In this document: positions 58,200-64,000 of the stretch, one piece after another
How positions within the stretch are numbered: position 1 is the stretch's first letter
Layout: every line of letters starts with the position of its first letter
Source of the DNA: Chelydra serpentina
Lineage: Eukaryota; Chordata; Testudines; Chelydridae
Assembly (NCBI GenBank): GCA_037349315.1
Contig: JBAIAC010000023.1
Span: 31,162,501-31,226,500, forward strand
Length of the DNA: 64,000 bases
Reading direction: 5' to 3'
The notes under the pieces: generated by a model
Databases searched by the model: none
The model's input: only the letters and a program-made list of their open reading frames with translations
Told to the model about the DNA's origin: nothing
Program-made: the position numbers and the translations under genes

Positions 58200-58330
58200 T
58201 TTAGGCTGGCCGAGTAGATTATTTAGCTGCCATACAGAGGACCTGAGTTTGAGTCCCCACAGGTCCTCTTGAATTCCCAGGTCAGCAAACAATTGGAGCA
58301 CTGCAAAGGTGCCCTTAAGCAACCTCATGT
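58200..58330 (+). repeat. Probable tRNA-derived SINE head (Leu/Ser-type A box)
   Basis: TGGCCGAGTAG (58207-58217) matches the A box of leucine/serine tRNAs at 10 of 11 positions. AGTTTGAGTCC (58246-58256) matches a B box at 9 of 11. The 39-base offset fits a Pol III internal promoter. There is no cloverleaf acceptor stem, so it is not a functional tRNA gene. The body and tail family are unknown. Confidence 0.4.
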
Positions 58331-58799
58331 GGCCAATATTCAATGCAGCATTAAATGGTTCTGAAATAATGTGTATTCATCCCTCTTTGGCTGAGTGGAG
58401 AGTCACTGCAATGCTGGACTCTTAAGGGGGATGTCGCCAGAAGTGGAGGAACCCAGCAGTTCACCAGCCCCCTTTATCCTTTCTTCCCCCTCAAAAAACC
58501 CCACTTATTGCTATTATTGTAATATTTTATTAATCAAAATATTTCACTTAGCATGTTAAATAATAAATAATAATAATTTATAATAAATTCATGGCAACTT
58601 CTATTTTCAAAGTGCTATACAAATTTTAACTCATTAATCTAATAGTTACCAAGCTATTTATTCATGAATTGATACTGGTTCAGGTTAAGAAGACATGGAC
58701 ATTGCACAAATGTATGACTGAAGAACTACTGCATTGATGCACTTCTCAGTTAGTTAAGGATTAAGTTATCCCACACAGGTATAAGAATATTTCATCTAA
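58331..58799. other. AT-rich noncoding stretch
   Basis: Nothing recognised. AT-rich from 58.5 kb on. Confidence 0.5.
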
Positions 58800-58920
58800 A
58801 CCCATTAGACCGCAAGATCTCTGGGGGCAGAGACTTACTATGTTTTACTAATCCTTTATACAACACTATGGGACTACTCCTGATTAGAGTGTCTTTGGGA
58901 ACTACAATAATATAAATATT
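58800..58920 (+). repeat. L2/MIR-like 3' end fragment
   Basis: Reads GACCGCAAGATCTCTGGGGG, CAGAGACTTACTATG and CAACACTATGGGAC, ending TACAATAATATAAATA. This is a diverged plus-strand version of the L2/MIR 3' end. Confidence 0.5.
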
Positions 58921-60419
58921 TAGCCTTAGCCTTAGCAGAATTCAATTTTTATTTTTTTATATAATGTCAACAAATAATATTGCTGTTTATTTTCAAGCAT
59001 TTTTTATTTATTAAATTTTCACAATTGCGGGAAATTATGCGGGGGTCAGACGATAATCATTAATGACAGTAGATATTGAGATCCAAAAAGTTTAAACTTG
59101 TTAACCATTAAAACACAAATTGTCAACATCACATGTCAAAATGTACAATGTAAACATCTTAAATCACACTCCAATAAGTTCTCAAGCACCGTTTTTCTTA
59201 CTTTGCCTATCAATACATTTTACTGATAAAAACTGAATCCTTCTAAGCATATAAATATTTAATAATAATAAATAACAATAATACATTTGCAATAGCTGAG
59301 AATGCTGGTCAATAGGCAAAATCAAAACTTAACATATTCAAATAGTTCAGGACAACATATGCGGAAGATGACCATTCAAATTAGCCACAAAAGATAATTC
59401 GGGACTTGACAATGGGCACAAATCTCCTCGGATTTACACCAGTGTAACTCCACGGACTTCAAAAGGAATTACTCTGGATCTACTCACCTATAAAACAGAG
59501 AATCTGGCCTAATATTTCTCCTTTACCTCACAATACACACAGAAAGGCAAGCTGATATTACAGATCAGTGTTGGTTCCTTTCAAACGTGTAACAAAAGTA
59601 GGAGAAAACTATCCTGACAAAGCGCTGTGGTACAGCACAATGTCAGAGTACCAGTGCCATCTGCACTGACCTTACTCTTTGATGAGCAATCTCTTTACCT
59701 TGACCCCTTCACATTTTGAAATCACTATTTTGCAAAGAAATGGAGATCAGGTGTGCAAATGACTGTCAGCTCATGGGCATGGCTCAGCATTTAGGAATGC
59801 ATGAACGACAACAAAAATTACAAGTGTGCCTGAAGCCCCCTTGTGGAATGATGTTTTAAAACTATTCTGAATAGAGACATTGTTTTAATTTAACTATACT
59901 AGGGACTTATTTTTTAGTTCTTTAGGGGCCCGACCATGTGGGATACTGAATGCCTTAAACTTCCAGTGAAGTCACTAGGAACTGAAGGCACTCAGCAACT
60001 TGCAGGATTGCACCCAGATTGACTGATTACCAAGAGAAGAATGTAGTTGTGTATCATATTTAAACATTAGCAAAATGTTGGCGCCTAAGTTCTTGAGATA
60101 GGCTAGCATGACCCCCTTGCTGGTTTTCATAATTTCTGTTTTGTTTTATTTTAGAAAAAAACTAGAATTCCTTTTGAATGATTCTTTTTTCCCCCCTTTG
60201 ATCTAATTTTCTGCTGGATTCAGCAGTCATTGAATGCACTGTACTGTTCTTGTCTGTGCAAGCACTATTTTCACTCACCCAGTAAAAGAGACTGTCGGGT
60301 ATAAAGTTGCTTATTATTTCATTTCCACTGAAAATGTCATTACATTTTTCAAGATGCACTTGAAAATAAGAAGAGCAATCCAGGACCTCGTAATTGGTCC
60401 ATTTTCATACTCCTGAAGA
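58921..60419. other. AT-rich noncoding stretch
   Basis: No gene was recognised. A palindromic-family fragment (GGATTTACACCAGTGTAACT, GAGAATCTGGCC) lies at 59410-59515. Confidence 0.5.
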
Positions 60420-61350
60420 AAGGACACTGGTTTGTAATGTACTTACCAAAAGCAGTACAATTAACATTTATTTTCCCCTTACACAGATTTTATAGAGTAC
60501 ATAAAAAGTGCAAATTAAAAAAACAACATTATTTTACTAAACTAAGAGGAAAACTTTTTTGACTTTCATGATGTACACATGGTCATTAATTTCAATGTCA
60601 TATTATGTTTTTTGGCTGAACTGACAGTATGTATGTATGTATGGGAGCAAAGAAAACAAATGCATTTTGTATTCAAATTTATACAACTCCATACATTTTT
60701 ATGCTGTTTATTTGAAAATTAATTTTGGCTTAGGCCTCAGAGACAGCAAATGTTGTCAAGATTTGAGGGCTACCTGAAAAGCCTTGGGGACAGCATTACC
60801 CTTATGCATAAGAAACAGCAAAATAAAATAAAAATAAATGAATTTCCAAATACGTCATAGCTAATCCCTTGAGCTGACCTACAAATGAATTATGGAGGTT
60901 TTGCTACAGGACTCAGTAGATCTTGTGATTTCGCTGAGAGATTTATCTTATTTTCCAACTTATTTTCATATCTTATTTCCTTTTCTTTTAGAATTAGACT
61001 GTAAATAAAAGAGCTAAGACTGAATGAAGCTCCCTTTCACCGCACTCATATTGGATTGATAAATTAAAATGGTGAGATGAGTTTTGTATGACCCATCCTC
61101 GAGGATTTAGGAAATTTAGCCGATGCAAAACAAGGCATTAATTTGGAGAGGCCTAGCTACTTACAATGCTTAGTATTCTGACAATGATGAATGGCATCAT
61201 TCCAAGCAAATGGTAATTTCACTTTTTGTGACAGTACTTTAGAGCAAAACCGACTTTCTTCACACAAAGAATTTGCAATCCTATTGAACAGAGGCTGTAC
61301 CTGAATATCAGAAATCCTTCATTGTTTAAGTATCATCTGATATTCTTGAT
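60420..61350. promoter_or_regulatory. Candidate conserved noncoding block
   Basis: Nearly a kilobase without any recognised repeat, AT-rich, with many TAATT/ATTAA words (GTCATTAATTTCA, GAAAATTAATTTTGGC, GGCATTAATTTGG) and ATGCAAAAC/TATGCATAAG words. A short GTAT array interrupts it at 60627-60643. It resembles gene-desert regulatory DNA, but only an alignment to other vertebrates could tell. Confidence 0.28.
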
Positions 61351-63239
61351 TGGCTCCAGACTGAAGGTTGCAGATGAATTAGGGAGAACGGAGGTTAAGT
61401 CCTAACCTTGAAAGATTTAGCAGCCATTGAAACACTGCCTTTGGGCACTTATTGGCCTGTTTTTATCAAAAAAACTTTTCAATTCAATGAGGGGAGGGAG
61501 AAAACACAAAACTTGTCACATTCATCAAGTGAAGCCACTGGAAAGACATCTACAGAAGAACACCCAAAAAGCATAATCTTTCAGAAGAGCTGATAGAAAT
61601 GGTAATTGGATGGGATGAGGAATAATACTTCCAAGGCAGGGGTAGCAGAGAATATAGCTAAAAAATCAAGGTCACAAGAAGAGAATGCGTCCTTTTTAAC
61701 TTATTAAAACTTACACTTGGCTTTTATATTATGAAAAATATACCTGATACCATCCACAATTTATTTCTTCACAAAGAACTTTTAAGCGAAAACAGAATTA
61801 TAGACAGGCTGGGAGCAAGTGCTGTTTTAATGAATGTTCATTAAAAAAAACCCTTATTGTTAATAGATATAATTAAAATAAACTAACTGAAGAAGTTCCA
61901 TATTATTTAGAAATGTGGATCAGCCTTCAAAAACACAGAGAGCATCTTTAAATAAAGCATGTCCCTAAGGTACTCAAAACGCCTCTTCTAGGATTGGCAA
62001 ACAGCACTAACATTGTCTCCTAAACAGGGAACAGAAATGATGAATCATAAAAACTTGATTGCCCTTCTTCCTGCATCCTTACTAACAAGCTAATCAGAGG
62101 CTGTAAAGCAAGTGACATGTGTAAACAGATGAGTTGTACGTGGATGCTAGATTGTCCCATTTTTAATCTTACACAAACACCTCTGGCCTGAACCTTGAAG
62201 GCTTTTGGCACATTTTTGAGGTTTTGTATCATGGGTACTATCCAGCTGGAAAAGAAGGGGAAATACTGAAGAGCTGTGTCGCTCTCCTTGGCTGAATTGC
62301 ACGGATGCAGGTGTCTCCTTACTGACGGAGACATCAACTAAGGGGAAAAAAATCTGTGAAAGGTCAGTATCTGTAGACACAAAGAACACATTAGACTCCC
62401 TGAACAGTTAACAGAAAAGGCACCTATCACCAAAAGGCTTCCCCATAAAAAATGTGTAACTACTGGAATGAAAGAGAAGATGAAGGCATTTGTTAATTTT
62501 CCATATTCTAAGGAATTTGGCTGTCAGTGGCCATTAATCCAAGAAACATAGCATTATATTTGTGAAGAACTCCCCAGCATGTAAGGATGAAGGAATCAGT
62601 TATGATTTGTGCTGACAACATTTTTTCTCCCCGGCCCGTGCACCATATTTTAGGGTTGTGGCACTTCTAGGGATAGCACCAGCCCCTCCGTTTAAAACTA
62701 CTATTCCTCGCCGGTATGGTTTCCCTTTCCCCGAGATCTCTGAAAAACAAGCTTTGTCAAATAAATCTCAGGTCATTCCTTTCTCCAAAATAGCACATGC
62801 AACACACAATGGCAACAGATTGATAGAGACGTGTTAACACGCTGAAAACTTCAGTGAAGGAATGTGTGTGTGTCTGTGTGAGAGAGAGGGACAGAAAACT
62901 ACAGTAGCAGCCTGAAAATACACAGTTCAGGGTGAAATGGACCATTTGTCCTTTGAAATCTTGACAAAATGTGGCACATCAATAAAGTAGTTATTAGGAT
63001 GCCTCATTGTGCCTAGGTGTTTGTGGACATATGGTATGTTTTACCATTAACTGCAAATTTCCTTCCTTTTATGGTTTTCTGTCACAAGCATAATGTTTTC
63101 TTTCATGTGGATTTGTGGCATGAATGTATTTATTATTATTTGTTTTGCATTTCCCAACATCACCACCTTAGTTTGCGAGTGGGGGCTCTCTGCACCCAGG
63201 CAGGGAGCCCTGAGAATCCCGACTAGTTTGTGGGAGCTT
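61351..63239. other. Noncoding stretch, nothing recognised
   Basis: No repeat family or gene was recognised. A GTGTGTCTGTGTGAGAGAGA low-complexity run lies near 62867-62888. Confidence 0.5.
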
Positions 63240-63480
63240 TGCCATGCATTTCAATGGAAGCAAGATTGGGCCTCATACTTGCTGCTCCTTTCATGCTTGT
63301 TTTCATGTCCTCTTTCATGCTGCCTCTTATGCTCAGAACAGCCTCTAAATCCAAGGCCAACAAGCAACCTCCTTCCCCTTTAAATCCTACCTTAACACCC
63401 ACTTCCTTTGCCAAGTCTTCCCATGCTGATCACCACCAGGCAGTTGACCCTCGCCATTGCTTTCTTGAGCTTTTTATTTT
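63240..63480 (+). repeat. Possible L2-clade C-terminal relic
   Basis: The sequence CCTTTAAATCCTACCTTAAC and then CACCCACTTCCTTTGCCAAG resembles the FKSLLKTHFF C-terminal signature of L2/Rex-type LINEs as it appears in reptile repeats. Only this short part is recognisable. Confidence 0.3.
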
Positions 63481-63508
63481 CCTGGTTGAGCAGTATTGCA
63501 AACATCTT

Positions 63509-63579
63509 GGGCCAAATTCAGCCCTGATGTAAAGGGAGTAAGTGCAGCCTGCTGCTTACACTGTGGCTGAATTTGGCCC
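63509..63579. repeat. Short fold-back repeat with perfect 15-bp arms
   Basis: Arms GGGCCAAATTCAGCC (63509-63523) and GGCTGAATTTGGCCC (63565-63579) are exact inverted repeats with a 41-base spacer containing GATGTAAAGGGAGTAAGTG. It is a well-preserved member of the dispersed palindromic group. Confidence 0.85.
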
Positions 63580-64000
63580 CTTGCTTTTATTGGTGAGTCT
63601 TGGAAGGAAAACAGGACATTCAAAATAAAAAGGCTGAGAAACATCTGGATGAACCCTGAGGTTCTATCACAGTTTCTACTCAGTCACTGCAAAGGTAAAC
63701 TCACGTTGGCTTTAATGTCTCAGTGAGTGCTGAGCAGCGACTTCAAGAGTTAGCTCATTGGCTCTAGTAGCATGAACAGCACGGAGATGGGTATTTATGA
63801 GCTTAGCATTTTTAGACAGGTTTTGACTGCAGAACTCAGAGAAACAGAATATGTTTATTATACAGAGAAAGAGAACTGACATTTTACATCCACAAAAGAA
63901 ATACTAGAAAAATCCCCAAACTTTTCCTTACCTATTGAGGGCCAAATCCTAAAGTTTCTTCTCAGCAATTTCTCAAAGCTCCCTTTGACATCAATGTATG
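63580..64000. other. Noncoding window end, nothing recognised
   Basis: No recognised element. The window ends in ordinary noncoding sequence. Confidence 0.5.

Overview
The window looks like a gene-poor, AT-rich stretch of a sauropsid genome, most likely a hidden-necked (cryptodiran) turtle. The main evidence is a tRNA-headed SINE with a CR1-type tail (about 13.25-13.43 kb), a form known from cryptodiran turtles. Supporting evidence is several CR1 copies ending in ATTCTATG-type 8-mers, relics resembling L2 and MIR, and many short hAT-like elements with 8-bp target duplications. The species call is inference; nothing in the window identifies a species.

No protein-coding gene, exon chain, rRNA or functional tRNA gene can be supported. 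The only long open frame with recognisable content is the 274-codon 3' end of a CR1 reverse transcriptase at 4155-4979, and it has lost a catalytic aspartate. All other open frames are short, or lie inside GC-rich transposon copies and LTRs. The window is best read as intergenic or deep intronic.

Layout. 1-5 kb: noncoding DNA, an L2-like 3' end (2.86-3.34), an unclassified repeat (3.48-3.77) and the CR1 copy with the open frame (4.15-5.06). 5-12.7 kb: mostly unrecognised, with one MIR-like copy. 12.7-15.1 kb: an AT-rich element with a 40-bp tandem duplication, the SINE, a CR1-like 3' fragment and a GC-rich hAT-like MITE with an exact 8-bp duplication. 15-20 kb: short palindromic repeats and a stretch that may be a conserved regulatory element (18.1-18.8). 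20-31 kb: four more hAT-like elements (20.4, 25.9, 26.4, 30.1), a solo LTR (22.8-23.6), another candidate regulatory stretch (21.5-21.8) and a TA-flanked element (27.6). 31-37 kb: an LTR-like repeat, an L2-like tail, a decayed LINE with a restriction-like endonuclease signature (33.05-34.64) and two AT-rich elements. 37-44.6 kb: an old CR1, an L2-like endonuclease relic, MIR-like copies, two truncated CR1s in opposite orientations and a fold-back element. 45-52.5 kb: MIR-like copies in otherwise unrecognised DNA. 52.5-53.5 kb: a GC-rich 1,008-bp solo LTR with a 5-bp duplication. 53.5-64 kb: mostly unrecognised, with a second GC-rich hAT-like MITE (56.3), a possible LTR (56.6-57.3), a tRNA-like SINE head (58.2) and AT-rich DNA with a possible conserved block (60.4-61.35).

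The repeats interact in two visible ways. The SINE carries a CR1 3' tail, as expected if it is copied by CR1 reverse transcriptase. The hAT-like elements have no coding capacity and would have depended on transposases encoded elsewhere. No clear new biological system is present. The items most worth following up are the restriction-like-endonuclease LINE relic, the GC-rich MITEs, the repeat-rich solo LTR, the dispersed palindromic repeats and the candidate conserved noncoding blocks.
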